Shown: piece after piece, positions 16,376 through 24,291 of the stretch | How positions within the stretch are numbered: position 1 is the stretch's first letter | How the letters are laid out: each line of letters begins with the position of its first letter | From: Liminaster sp964567855 | GTDB lineage: Bacteria; Bacteroidota; Bacteroidia; Bacteroidales; UBA3663 | Reading direction: 5' to 3' | Assembly (NCBI GenBank): GCA_964567855.1 | Contig: CAZMOE010000033.1 | Coordinates: 1-28,583 of the forward strand | DNA: 28,583 nucleotides | The notes under the pieces: generated by a model | The model's database searches: none | The model's input: only the letters and a program-made list of their open reading frames with translations | What the model was told of the DNA's origin: nothing | Program-made: the position numbers and the translations under genes

Positions 16376-17341
16376 TTATTTTCCGAAATGGATTTTTCCT
16401 TTGGGAAATAGTTTGCGGAAACGTAATATTTGTCGGGCCACACGGTTTCCGGCGATGATGACGGTCACCGCAACGATAACCAGAATGATGCCAAGGACAT
16501 GTCTCATGGTCAGCTGCTCGCCGAATACCGTGATTCCGAAAAGAATGGCGGTTATGGGCTCCAGTGCGCCGAGAATGGCCGTGACGGTGGAACCGACATA
16601 GAAAACTGCTCTTGTCGTACAGATGAGAGAAACGGCTGTCGGGAATGCGGCGAGGCAGATCAGGTTCACCCAATGCCATCCGTTTTCCGACAGGATCAGC
16701 GGGGCCCCGATGCCTGTTGCTGTCAGCGATGGAGAGAGACCGGCTATCAGACGCAGAAGGAAGAGAAATGATCCGCTTGCAAGGACATAGAAGGTAAGCC
16801 GTACCGTCGGGATGGGCCGCATAAGCGGACGGTTGACGCCTACCATATAAATGGCATAGGAAAGGGCGGAAATCATAATCAGTACTACGCCCGTCAGGCT
16901 GAGGTGTTCATTTCCGTCACCTTGATATAGCAAAGCAATGCCCCAGAGGGCCGACAGGATGCAGAATACGGTGAGCGGGGAAATTTTTTCATGGAAACAG
17001 ACTGCCATGATGACGGCAACCATCACCGGATAGACGAACAGCAGGGTAGAGGCAATGCCTGCCGCCATATAGGTGTAACTTAAAAACAACGTAAGGGAGG
17101 AGGCCGCCATCAGGAGACCTAAGGAAACAAGGGGGAGAACTTCCCGTTTTTTCAGCCGGAAATTGTGACGGCGCCATTTGATCATCACGCCGAGAATGGG
17201 AAGGGCTATCAGGTAGCGGAAGAAGAGGACGCTGTCCGGGTTCATGCCGCCGGCATACAAAGGAAGGGCCAAAAGCGGATTCAGCCCGTAAGAAACGGCA
17301 GCGATGATGCCGAAGATATACCCTTTGGTCACATTATTCAT
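16376..17341 (-). CDS. EamA/DMT-superfamily transporter
   Basis: 321 residues with about ten hydrophobic helices in two five-helix EamA repeats. The first begins GYIFGIIAAVSYGLNPLLAL, the second LTGVVLIMISALSYAIYMVG, and each ends with the usual Pro-containing helix (LLFVYPVMVAVIMAV; ILGALEPITAILFGI). An inner-membrane drug/metabolite transporter; substrate not predictable. The founding member EamA (YdeD) exports cysteine-pathway metabolites in E. coli, and cysK is the next gene downstream, but cysK has its own promoter so the link is only suggestive. C-terminus is Lys/Arg-rich (RFRKLFPKGKIHFGK), predicted cytoplasmic. Confidence 0.9.
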   Translation of the reverse strand: MNNVTKGYIFGIIAAVSYGLNPLLALPLYAGGMNPDSVLFFRYLIALPILGVMIKWRRHNFRLKKREVLPLVSLGLLMAASSLTLFLSYTYMAAGIASTLLFVYPVMVAVIMAVCFHEKISPLTVFCILSALWGIALLYQGDGNEHLSLTGVVLIMISALSYAIYMVGVNRPLMRPIPTVRLTFYVLASGSFLFLLRLIAGLSPSLTATGIGAPLILSENGWHWVNLICLAAFPTAVSLICTTRAVFYVGSTVTAILGALEPITAILFGITVFGEQLTMRHVLGIILVIVAVTVIIAGNRVARQILRFRKLFPKGKIHFGK

Positions 17342-17390
17342 TGGGTCGTCTGTTCTGGTAGTTCTTGGATCCTTGTTCAGATTGAGGCTG

Positions 17391-17398
17391 CAAAATTA
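17391..17398 (-). promoter_or_regulatory. Possible promoter element of the EamA gene
   Basis: TAATTTTG on the minus strand matches TAnnTTTG, about 50 bases before the ATG at 17341. No TTG is found 20 bases upstream. Confidence 0.4.
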
Positions 17399-17515
17399 GA
17401 TAAAAAATATATCGGTGATGCGACTATGTGTATTTTTCTGAATTTTATTGTTTGTTTTGGGTGAAACATTGTTTTATTTTAGTGAAATGAAATTTTAACT
17501 GTTTACGGTTTGGGT

Positions 17516-17523
17516 TATCTTTG
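17516..17523 (+). promoter_or_regulatory. Promoter element of the metallophosphoesterase operon
   Basis: TATCTTTG followed by CC, 28 bases before ATG 17552. The -33 position holds TTTT rather than TTTG. Confidence 0.55.
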
Positions 17524-17551
17524 CCGTCACATTTTTTATATTAATACCGAT

Positions 17552-18448
17552 ATGATAAAGAGTTACATCGCCGTTTTTATACTTTTGGCGGGGATATTCG
17601 GTTTTTCAGCTTGCGGGGAATTGTTCGAATATCATCCTTATGAAGGAAAAATTTCGGGCAAGACCGATATCGTGGCCGGGAATGTTCGTCGATTGGAGGA
17701 TTTCGGACGTGGCAGGAAGCGATTTCGTTTTGCCTTTATCACCGATACTCAGAGATGGTATGATGATACGGAAAAAGCGGTCCGTCATATCAACGCACGC
17801 GGTGATATAGATTTTGTCGTGCATGGCGGAGACTTTACCGATTTCGGGGCTACCAATGAATTTGAGTGGATGCGCGATGAATTGGAGCGTTTGACCATGC
17901 CTTACGTTACGGTGATCGGTAACCACGACTGTGTCGGTCGCGGCGAACATATCTATGCTAAAATGTTCGGGGCAAGAAACTATGGATTTACTGTGGGAAA
18001 CACCCGGTTTGTGTGTTTGAATACTATCGCGCTTGAATATGACTATTCCAATCCTGTTCCCGATTTCGGATTTCTCCGGCGTGAGGCCCTGCAGTTGGAT
18101 AGTATCAATGCCTGCCGTCCCGATTCCATCATCCATACCGTCGTTGTGATGCACTCCCGTCCCGGAGATGAGCAGTTCAATAACAATGTTTCCGAAGTGT
18201 TCGATTATTATGTTTCCCATTTCCCAGGTATGGGCTCCATGGATCCTGTGTTTGACGGCGATGGGGCTTTTCCTGCCGGAAGCAAGAAAAATTCCTTTTG
18301 CCTGAACGGTCATAATCATCGGTTTGAGGTGAAAGATATTTTTTCTAACGGTATTCTGTATTACGGCTGTGCAAATATCAACAAACACCAGTATTTTGTA
18401 TTTACCATTGATGAAGAAGGCTATGAATTTGAGAAGGTTGATTTTTAG
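17552..18448 (+). CDS. Lipoprotein metallophosphoesterase (calcineurin-like)
   Basis: 298 residues from ATG 17552, chosen because it places the lipobox FSAC (Cys21) correctly after a hydrophobic stretch; the longer frame would begin inside the promoter. Predicted lipid-anchored. Metal-site motifs in order: FITDTQ (D65, Q67), HGGDFTD (D94), GNHD (124-126), VMHS (H201) and NGHNH (H254, H256). Motif I is D-x-Q instead of the common D-x-H, as in ADP-ribose/CDP-alcohol-type members of the superfamily. It should hydrolyse a phosphoester; the substrate is unknown. Its end overlaps the next gene by 38 bases, which suggests co-translation with a predicted outer-membrane protein. Confidence 0.87.
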   Translation: MIKSYIAVFILLAGIFGFSACGELFEYHPYEGKISGKTDIVAGNVRRLEDFGRGRKRFRFAFITDTQRWYDDTEKAVRHINARGDIDFVVHGGDFTDFGATNEFEWMRDELERLTMPYVTVIGNHDCVGRGEHIYAKMFGARNYGFTVGNTRFVCLNTIALEYDYSNPVPDFGFLRREALQLDSINACRPDSIIHTVVVMHSRPGDEQFNNNVSEVFDYYVSHFPGMGSMDPVFDGDGAFPAGSKKNSFCLNGHNHRFEVKDIFSNGILYYGCANINKHQYFVFTIDEEGYEFEKVDF

Positions 18449-19121
18449 TTGCGCGTATCTGGCAGGAATGATCGGCGGGGTGACGGCTTCCGCATTTTCG
18501 GTGCGGACGCTGACTGGGTCGGAGATCGGCATAGCGGATTCTCTTGGGGTTGAGAACCAAAGGTATGCCCAATACGTACAGCATTCGCAGGAAAGATGGA
18601 TGAAGATGATCCCTAATCTGGGTACGGTACAGTATGCCGGTAATATCGGAATGGTCTCGCTGGGCATAGGATGGGATTATGGTCATCGTGATGCTTGGGA
18701 AACCCATGTGCTGGTGGGCTGCTTGCCGAAGTATAATACTGAAAATTTTAGTTTGACCTTCACGCTGAAGGAAAATTATATCCCGTGGCACGTCGGAGTG
18801 ACCGATAAGGCCGTTTTTCATCCTGCCTGCTTTACGGTATTTCTCAACTCTATTTTCGGAGATGAGTTCTGGACCGAGGAACCGGACCGTTATCCCAGCG
18901 GATACTACGGCTTTTCGTCCCGTGTTCGTATCAATCTGGGTGTGGGGCAGCGTCTGGATTTCAATATTCCGGTTCACAGGCGTGTGCATGCGGAAAAAGT
19001 TTCGCTGTACTATGAGTTGAGTGTGTGTGATCTGCATCTGATCAGTGCCGTGCCTAATAAAAACATTACATTGGCCGATATTTTGAGGATTGGAATCGGT
19101 CTGCAGTATCGTTTTTTCTGA
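18411..19121 (+). CDS. Predicted outer-membrane beta-barrel protein, unknown function
   Basis: 236 residues from ATG 18411 (ATG 18423, MNLRRLIF, is also possible). A signal peptide (LIFSCAYLAGMIGGVTASA) is followed by strand-like segments rich in Gly and aromatics (MVSLGIGWDYGHRDAWETHV, RVRINLGVGQRLDF), and the chain ends GIGLQYRFF; a terminal Phe is typical of outer-membrane barrels. I do not recognise a named family. The start lies inside the 3' end of the metallophosphoesterase gene, so the pair is probably translated together and may act on the same envelope substrate. Confidence 0.75.
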   Translation: MKKAMNLRRLIFSCAYLAGMIGGVTASAFSVRTLTGSEIGIADSLGVENQRYAQYVQHSQERWMKMIPNLGTVQYAGNIGMVSLGIGWDYGHRDAWETHVLVGCLPKYNTENFSLTFTLKENYIPWHVGVTDKAVFHPACFTVFLNSIFGDEFWTEEPDRYPSGYYGFSSRVRINLGVGQRLDFNIPVHRRVHAEKVSLYYELSVCDLHLISAVPNKNITLADILRIGIGLQYRFF

Positions 19122-19264
19122 AATGTCGGACCGGAAAGGGGGATACGGTTTCCTGGCGGCGGTATCCGTAAAGCATAAAAAAACATAAAGAATCTCCGGG
19201 GCTGTATCCATAATGGCGGAAGTTGCCGTATCTTTACCCGCTGAAATCAAATGCCGCGGTTGTA

Positions 19265-19870
19265 ATGATGCGTATATTGTTTATCATAGTCGCAACGGTG
19301 CTGACTGTGCCGTTTCTGTCGGCGCAGGTCGTGCGCCGCACCCAGTTGCAGCCGAAAGAGCTCTCTGCGTATGTTGATAAACGTACGGGGGATACGATTC
19401 CTTATATTTATTTGCGTCCCGTCTATTGTTTTTCCTCCAAACGCTTTGCCTCCGATAAGCGGGAAAAAGCCTATTGGCGTATGGTTAATGATGTCCGTAA
19501 AACCTTACCCATCGCGAAGCAGGCCAAGCGTATGTTGATAGAGACCTATGAGGTGGTTAAGGATATCCCTAATGAAAAAGAGCGTGACCGGCACATGAAA
19601 GCCCTCGAAAAGGAGGTGTTCGCCCAATACAAGCCCCAGTTGAAGAAGCTCAACTACCGGCAGGGGCGGTTGCTGGTGCGGTTGATAGACCGGGAATGCC
19701 ATGCGCCCTCTTATCAGCTGATCCGTTCCTTCCTCGGAAAGGGTGCGGCCGTTTTCTGGCAGGGTTTCGGCCGTCTCTTCGGTGTTAATCTCAAGAGCGA
19801 ATGGGACCCGGAAGGGGATGATCGTGAATTGGAGAACATCTGTGTACAAATCGAGCAGGGACTGCTTTGA
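19265..19870 (+). CDS. DUF4294 domain-containing exported protein
   Basis: 201 residues from ATG 19265 (19268 gives 200). A cleavable signal peptide (MRILFIIVATVLTVPFLSAQ) precedes a charged mostly helical domain with YIYLRPVYCFSSKRF, REKAYWRMVNDVRKTLPIAK and GRLLVRLIDRECHAPSYQLI, the pattern of DUF4294, a Bacteroidota family of unknown function. Likely periplasmic. The longer open frame from 19223 would start inside a promoter-like TATCTTTA (19229-19236) and is rejected. A gap of 143 bases separates it from the barrel gene, so it may be a separate unit. Confidence 0.82.
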   Translation: MMRILFIIVATVLTVPFLSAQVVRRTQLQPKELSAYVDKRTGDTIPYIYLRPVYCFSSKRFASDKREKAYWRMVNDVRKTLPIAKQAKRMLIETYEVVKDIPNEKERDRHMKALEKEVFAQYKPQLKKLNYRQGRLLVRLIDRECHAPSYQLIRSFLGKGAAVFWQGFGRLFGVNLKSEWDPEGDDRELENICVQIEQGLL

Positions 19871-19893
19871 ATAAAAGCCTTCTCTGCCCGTTT

Positions 19894-19910
19894 CGGGGAT
19901 TTCATCCCTG
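19894..19910 (+). terminator. Short hairpin after the DUF4294 gene
   Basis: CGGGGAT (19894-19900) pairs with ATCCCTG (19904-19910), one wobble, three-base loop, followed by T-rich TTGTTTATCC. Lies 23 bases past the stop, between convergent genes. Confidence 0.45.
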
Positions 19911-19936
19911 TTGTTTATCCGCTTATTGACCGCAGA

Positions 19937-20902
19937 TTATTTCACCGCTTCGAATTCATCCAGTTGCTGTTGCAATTCTTGCTCGTAAGTTTCTATATAT
20001 CGTTCATGCTTTTCTTTGGTGATCTCATTGATGGTAATGAGAATACCGGACTCTTCGACATCGCCGAATTCATCGTTGATAGCTGTTCCGAACATTTTCA
20101 TTGTGGGGGATAACATCATGTAGGCATTGACCAGCGGCGGGATATTATATCCCAACCGACGGACTTCGGCATTGAGAATGCGGTAGTCATCATGGAAACT
20201 ATCATGACAGAACAAGTGTTCCATGGCCTGGACATCGGTTCCGGTTTCGATGGGATAGAACGGCCAGACCAGTTTTTCATGATCCGGGAAGTGTTTTTTG
20301 AGAAAATAAAGAATCATGTTCCTTCCCTCTTTAGGATAAGAGGGATACATGGTAAATTTACCGTAGTAATAACGCGTGCCGCGGTTATCTATGGCCAGGG
20401 CACCCAGTCCGTCCCAAAGGTTGTCGAGTGTGAATAGACTTTTGGCGCCGGAGCGGCTGGATTGATACTCTACGGCGACAAAGCTACGCCCCAGCTCGAG
20501 CGTGTAGGGAAGATAATTCTGGATGAAGCGGTCGGAATAGCCGAACATGTGGGCCGTTGCGAGAATGGGAGCGCCTTTTTCATCCAGTTTGACGTTAGCT
20601 CCGGAGATATAACGGTATCCTCCCAATATGGCCTCTTCGCGCGGATCCCAGACGATGAGTTGCCAATAAGGTTCATCCATCGTGTCGTAAGTGTCGATAT
20701 CTACGGCAAACCCGGTGCCGCCTCCCGATTCGCGGAAAGCGATTTCACGTAACCGGCCGACCTCTTGCATCAGATTGGGACACTGGGCGGCGGTAAAGAC
20801 ATAAAGTTCGTTGCCCCCTTTGCGGGTATGACGCAGCAGTCTGGCTGTCTGCAGCTCCTGTTTAAGGAGTTCTCTGTCGATAGGATCTATAATTTTTTCC
20901 AC
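19937..20902 (-). CDS. glsB: OlsB-type N-acyltransferase (GNAT fold), probable glycine/ornithine-lipid synthesis
   Basis: 321 residues with a GTG start at 20902-20900 (no upstream in-frame ATG). The protein resembles the OlsB/hemolysin-like acyltransferases that attach a 3-hydroxy fatty acid to the amino group of an amino acid to begin an aminolipid: REIAFRESGGGTGFAVDIDT, WDPREEAILGGYRY, LELGRSFVAVEYQSS and LDNLWDGLGALAI are typical segments. The next gene upstream is a PlsC-type acyltransferase; the pair matches the GlsB/GlsA two-enzyme route to glycine lipids described in Bacteroides. It is the last gene of the operon, 71 bases after the PlsC-type gene. Glycine as substrate is inferred from phylum; ornithine is possible. 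Confidence 0.8.
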   Translation of the reverse strand: MEKIIDPIDRELLKQELQTARLLRHTRKGGNELYVFTAAQCPNLMQEVGRLREIAFRESGGGTGFAVDIDTYDTMDEPYWQLIVWDPREEAILGGYRYISGANVKLDEKGAPILATAHMFGYSDRFIQNYLPYTLELGRSFVAVEYQSSRSGAKSLFTLDNLWDGLGALAIDNRGTRYYYGKFTMYPSYPKEGRNMILYFLKKHFPDHEKLVWPFYPIETGTDVQAMEHLFCHDSFHDDYRILNAEVRRLGYNIPPLVNAYMMLSPTMKMFGTAINDEFGDVEESGILITINEITKEKHERYIETYEQELQQQLDEFEAVK

Positions 20903-20973
20903 GTTGATGGTAAATATTAAACAGATAAGAATTGAAAGGAATTTGCAGCTGGCTTATTCTGTCTTGGCGGATA

Positions 20974-21807
20974 TCAGTGCCGTGCGGCTGTCTGTAACCG
21001 GTAGGTTTCCTGCCTCAGCCATGCCGACCATTCTGCCGTCGTTTTGCTTTTGTCGAATGTCTGCCACGGGATGGGTTTCCCTATGTATATGCGATATGTT
21101 TTATTGCGCGACGTTTTCATCATCTGCCATGGCAGCAGGACAAGCCCGATGTTGAATTTCATCCCCAATTTACGCCGCAGCCATTCCACCGAATAAAAAA
21201 AGGCCGAATTGCGTCCTTCAAAGAACATCGGTATAATGTCGCGCTTTGATTCGATCGCCTGAGTGATTACCGATTTTTTCCACTCGACATCCTGTATCTT
21301 TCCCTCTATATACCGGGAACAGAAACCGGCAGGAAAGGTCAGAAGCTGCGTTTCGGCATCCTTGTAGGCGGCATCGATGGCCGCCATATCTTCCCGCCGC
21401 TGACCGCCGAGGGTGTTGACCGGCAGGAAAACCGGTCTGAGCGGATAGATATACATCAGCATATCGTTGACGATGACTTTCAGTTTGCCGGGGTACTTTT
21501 TACCGAATATCCTGATGTAGGAAATTCCGTCGAAAGCTCCGAGCGGATGGTTGGAAGTGAAAATGAACCGGCCGTTTTCGGGAATATTCTCCATTCCGGT
21601 CAGTTTATAATCGACGCGAAGCAGTTTTGTCATGCCGTCGGCGAAATCCGCGCCTTCGACATCCTTAAGTGTTTCGAGGACGACGTTCATTTCTTTCTGG
21701 CAGATCAGCCATGCTGCGAAGCGGAAAACCCAACGGGGGATTTTTTTATAATGCTGCGGCAGTTTGGTCTTTACTACCGATTCTATATCGATAAGATGTG
21801 CTTCCAT
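20974..21807 (-). CDS. glsA: PlsC-type O-acyltransferase, probable second step of glycine-lipid synthesis
   Basis: 277 residues. The lysophospholipid acyltransferase core is clear: SNHPLGAFDG (H87, D93), a central FPAGFCSR block, and DIIPMFFEGRNS. The catalytic motif has five residues between His and Asp instead of the usual four, as I recall for the NHPLGG-D subgroup of Bacteroidota. The enzyme should add a second fatty acid to the hydroxyl of the N-acylated amino acid made by its neighbour. The ATG directly follows the pyrC stop codon with no gap, so translation is probably coupled. A general glycerophospholipid acyltransferase is the main alternative. Membrane-associated. Confidence 0.8.
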   Translation of the reverse strand: MEAHLIDIESVVKTKLPQHYKKIPRWVFRFAAWLICQKEMNVVLETLKDVEGADFADGMTKLLRVDYKLTGMENIPENGRFIFTSNHPLGAFDGISYIRIFGKKYPGKLKVIVNDMLMYIYPLRPVFLPVNTLGGQRREDMAAIDAAYKDAETQLLTFPAGFCSRYIEGKIQDVEWKKSVITQAIESKRDIIPMFFEGRNSAFFYSVEWLRRKLGMKFNIGLVLLPWQMMKTSRNKTYRIYIGKPIPWQTFDKSKTTAEWSAWLRQETYRLQTAARH

Positions 21808-23256
21808 TTATATTCCTTCGTGAAAGTTGTATGTTAATTTCTCCCCTCTGCCGTTCTCATCGATCTGTTTTCCATCGTAGACTTGCCGGCCGTTGATCCA
21901 TGTGCCGATGATTCTGTGGCGGAACGTCTCGCCTTCAAACGGCGACCAGCTGCATTTCGAGCGGATATCATCGGAGGTCACCTCCGTTGTTTGCCGCGGA
22001 TCGACAAGCACGAGGTCTGCTTTATAGCCGGGGCGGATGAATCCCCGGTCGCGGAGGGAATATCTCAGCGCCGGAGCCTGACACATCAGTCTAACCACAT
22101 CGGTGATGCTGCAGATTCTTTGGGCGGCCAGTTCAAGCATGGCAACGAGAGAATATTGCAGCGAAGGCATGCCTGATGCGGCAGTGAGGGCACCGCCTTG
22201 CTTGTCGCTCCACTGGTGCGGCGCGTGGTCGGTGGCCACGAGGCCGATTCGTCCGTCTGTCAGTGCCAGACGTAGTGCGGTACGGTCTTTTTCCGTTTTG
22301 ACGGCCGGATTACATTTGATTTTGGCACCGAGCCGTTCATAGTCTTTGTCGGAAAACCAAAGGTGGGCCACGCAGGCTTCGGCGGTGATTTGCCGGATGG
22401 CGGAAGCCGATGGCGAGGAGCTCCCCCTGTCCTTTTCATCATTTGAGAAAAGAGAGAGTTCGTCGGCCGTGGTTATGTGGCAGATATGCAATTGTGCGCC
22501 GGTCTCTTTGGCAAGACCGATGGCGGCTGCCGTGCTGGCGTAGCAGGCTTCCCGGCTCCTGATCAGCGGATGCAATGTTACGGGAAGTGGTTCGCCCGGA
22601 TTTGTGCGCCCGTATTTTTCCGTATAGCGTTCGATGTTGCGGCGGATAATCCCTTCGTCTTCACTATGCACGGCAATGACGCGTTGCGTGTTGCTGAAAA
22701 GACGGCGCAATTGCTCCGGATCGTTCATCAGCATGCCTCCCGTCGAAGATCCTAAGAAAACCTTATAGCCACAGATCTTTTCCTGGGGTAAGGAAAGGGC
22801 CTCCTCGATATTATCATGCGTAATGCCGAAAAAGATACCGTAATTGACCAGGGACTTTTCGGCAAAAAGTCCGATTTTATCTCTCAATGCTTCGTATGAG
22901 GTCGTTGCCGGCTTGACGTTAGGCATATCGAGTACCGAGGTGACGCCTCCCGCCACGGCGGCACGGCTTTCACTGGCGATGTCGGCCTTTGCCGTCAATC
23001 CGGGTTCACGGAAATGCACGTGCGAGTCGATAACGCCGGGCAGGAGCATGGCTCCGCGGGCGTCGATGACGGTCGCGGCATTGCGTTCGGCAGCATATAT
23101 CTTGTCTTTATCGGTCAATACGGAGCCGATACGGTCTCCATCGATACTGACAGCCCCTCCGGCGCCGTCTGTCGTACCGTCGATGCCGTTGTTTCCGTAT
23201 TCGTCCGGCGAGGGGAATGCCTGACCGTATATCTGGGCGTTTTTAATCAGAATCAT
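21808..23256 (-). CDS. pyrC: Dihydroorotase
   Basis: 482 residues of the class I amidohydrolase type. It closes carbamoyl aspartate to dihydroorotate in pyrimidine synthesis. Zinc-site residues: DSHVHFREPG (H79, H81), the carbamylated lysine K165 in GYKVFLGSSTGG, VHSEDEG (H197), HICHITT (H260) and ATDHAPH (D343). Compared with the roughly 430-450 residues common in the family it has two low-complexity insertions: about 14-36 (rich in Gly, Asp, Thr) and about 271-287 (NDEKDRGSSSPSASA). Both are loops away from the metal ligands, so activity is expected. It sits second in the operon, 70 bases after the glycosyltransferase and abutting the acyltransferase gene. Confidence 0.93.
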   Translation of the reverse strand: MILIKNAQIYGQAFPSPDEYGNNGIDGTTDGAGGAVSIDGDRIGSVLTDKDKIYAAERNAATVIDARGAMLLPGVIDSHVHFREPGLTAKADIASESRAAVAGGVTSVLDMPNVKPATTSYEALRDKIGLFAEKSLVNYGIFFGITHDNIEEALSLPQEKICGYKVFLGSSTGGMLMNDPEQLRRLFSNTQRVIAVHSEDEGIIRRNIERYTEKYGRTNPGEPLPVTLHPLIRSREACYASTAAAIGLAKETGAQLHICHITTADELSLFSNDEKDRGSSSPSASAIRQITAEACVAHLWFSDKDYERLGAKIKCNPAVKTEKDRTALRLALTDGRIGLVATDHAPHQWSDKQGGALTAASGMPSLQYSLVAMLELAAQRICSITDVVRLMCQAPALRYSLRDRGFIRPGYKADLVLVDPRQTTEVTSDDIRSKCSWSPFEGETFRHRIIGTWINGRQVYDGKQIDENGRGEKLTYNFHEGI

Positions 23257-23282
23257 GACCTGTCTGTATTCCTTGTAGATAG

Positions 23283-23310
23283 TTCCCGGATTGCCCGGTG
23301 CGGGCGGGAA
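23283..23310 (-). other. Hairpin between glycosyltransferase and pyrC genes
   Basis: On the plus strand TTCCCG (23283-23288) pairs with CGGGAA (23305-23310), with an inner CCCG-GTG-CGGG stem. The RNA would fold just upstream of the pyrC start. No T-run follows, so processing or translational control is likelier than termination. Confidence 0.4.
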
Positions 23311-23326
23311 TGATGTTGCTGCCGGC

Positions 23327-24088
23327 TCACGCGTGGATTTTGGGATATTTACGGCTCCATGAACTTATTTTTAGCCGGATGACACCGAAAACGGCTTCAC
23401 TGAAGATCCCTCCGCTCATTTTGGAAGTGCCCAACACGCGGTTAGTGAAAATAATCGGCACCTCTTCGATCCTGGCACCCATCATTTTGGCTGTAAATTT
23501 CATCTCGATCTGGAAAGCATAGCCTTTGAAGCGGATCTTTTCCAGCTCCATGCGTTCAAGTAGCCTGCGTGTATAGCATACGAAACCGGCGGTGCTGTCA
23601 TGTACATGCATTCCGGTAATAAACCGGACATATTTAGAGGCGTAATAAGACATCAGCACGCGTCCCATGGGCCAGTTGACGACGTTGACGCCGGTGATGT
23701 ATCGCGAACCGATGGCCAGATCGGCTCCACGTTCGGCGCAGGCGTTGTGAAGGCGCAGCAGATCGTCGGGATTATGCGAGAAGTCGGCATCCATTTCGAA
23801 AACATAATCGTAACCATGCTCCAGGGCCCACCGGAATCCGGCGATATAGGCAGTTCCGAGGCCTAACTTCCCTGCGCGTTCGACGAGGTGAAGACGCGGG
23901 CACTCTTTTTGCATCTCTTTCACGATGGTAGCCGTTCCATCGGGCGAACCGTCGTCTATGACAAGAATGTCGAACGGTCTGCTCAGATTGAAGACGTAGC
24001 GGATGATGTGTTCAATGTTTTCTTTTTCGTTGTAGGTCGGGATAATGACCAGGCAACGCCCTTTCTCGGATGCTGATACGTTTTCCAT
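23327..24088 (-). CDS. DPM1-like polyprenol-phosphate glycosyltransferase (GT2)
   Basis: 253 residues, the soluble short form of the polyprenol-monophosphomannose synthase family. GT2 features: IPTYNEKENI, VIDDGSPDGT (D45, D46), EMDADFSHNP with the metal-binding D100-A-D102, and the distal RFKGYAFQIEM region ending in the usual RLKISSWSRKYP tail. It should load a sugar, likely mannose or a related hexose, from a nucleotide donor onto a lipid phosphate on the cytoplasmic face of the membrane for export and glycan assembly. First gene of a four-gene operon with pyrC and the acyltransferases, behind its own promoter. The exact sugar is unknown. Confidence 0.9.
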   Translation of the reverse strand: MENVSASEKGRCLVIIPTYNEKENIEHIIRYVFNLSRPFDILVIDDGSPDGTATIVKEMQKECPRLHLVERAGKLGLGTAYIAGFRWALEHGYDYVFEMDADFSHNPDDLLRLHNACAERGADLAIGSRYITGVNVVNWPMGRVLMSYYASKYVRFITGMHVHDSTAGFVCYTRRLLERMELEKIRFKGYAFQIEMKFTAKMMGARIEEVPIIFTNRVLGTSKMSGGIFSEAVFGVIRLKISSWSRKYPKIHA

Positions 24089-24113
24089 GCGGTGGGACTG
24101 TCTAAATATTGGG

Positions 24114-24146
24114 CAAAGATAATTATAAAAAGAGTTTCGGCGGCAA
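24114..24146 (-). promoter_or_regulatory. Promoter of the glycosyltransferase-pyrC-acyltransferase operon
   Basis: On the minus strand TTG (24146-24144), a 22-base spacer, then TATCTTTG (24121-24114), with the ATG 25 bases further. No other promoter was recognised within the operon. Confidence 0.65.
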
Positions 24147-24211
24147 GAAAGCCTTTTTTTTTGTCATAAAAGCCAAAAAGCCACAACTCCGACGGGTAAA
24201 TTGCAAATAAA

Positions 24212-24243
24212 TTTGCTTTTGCATCCGGCATCCGTTATCTTTG
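24212..24243 (+). promoter_or_regulatory. Promoter of the TPR/PD40 gene
   Basis: TTTG (24212-24215), exactly 20 bases, TATCTTTG (24236-24243): the cleanest match in the window. Leader of about 40 bases to ATG 24292. Back to back with the minus-strand promoter at 24114-24146. Confidence 0.75.
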
Positions 24244-24291
24244 CCTTGATTAAAAAATATTATCAGGAAATTAATTTACTGAAGTTGTATC

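Noticed and set aside
17510..17551. Upstream extension of the metallophosphoesterase
   Set aside because: It would translate across the promoter element and spoil the lipoprotein signal.
19141..19175. Hairpin GGATAC/GTATCC between the barrel gene and DUF4294
   Set aside because: Only six pairs with a 15-base loop; not distinguishable from chance.
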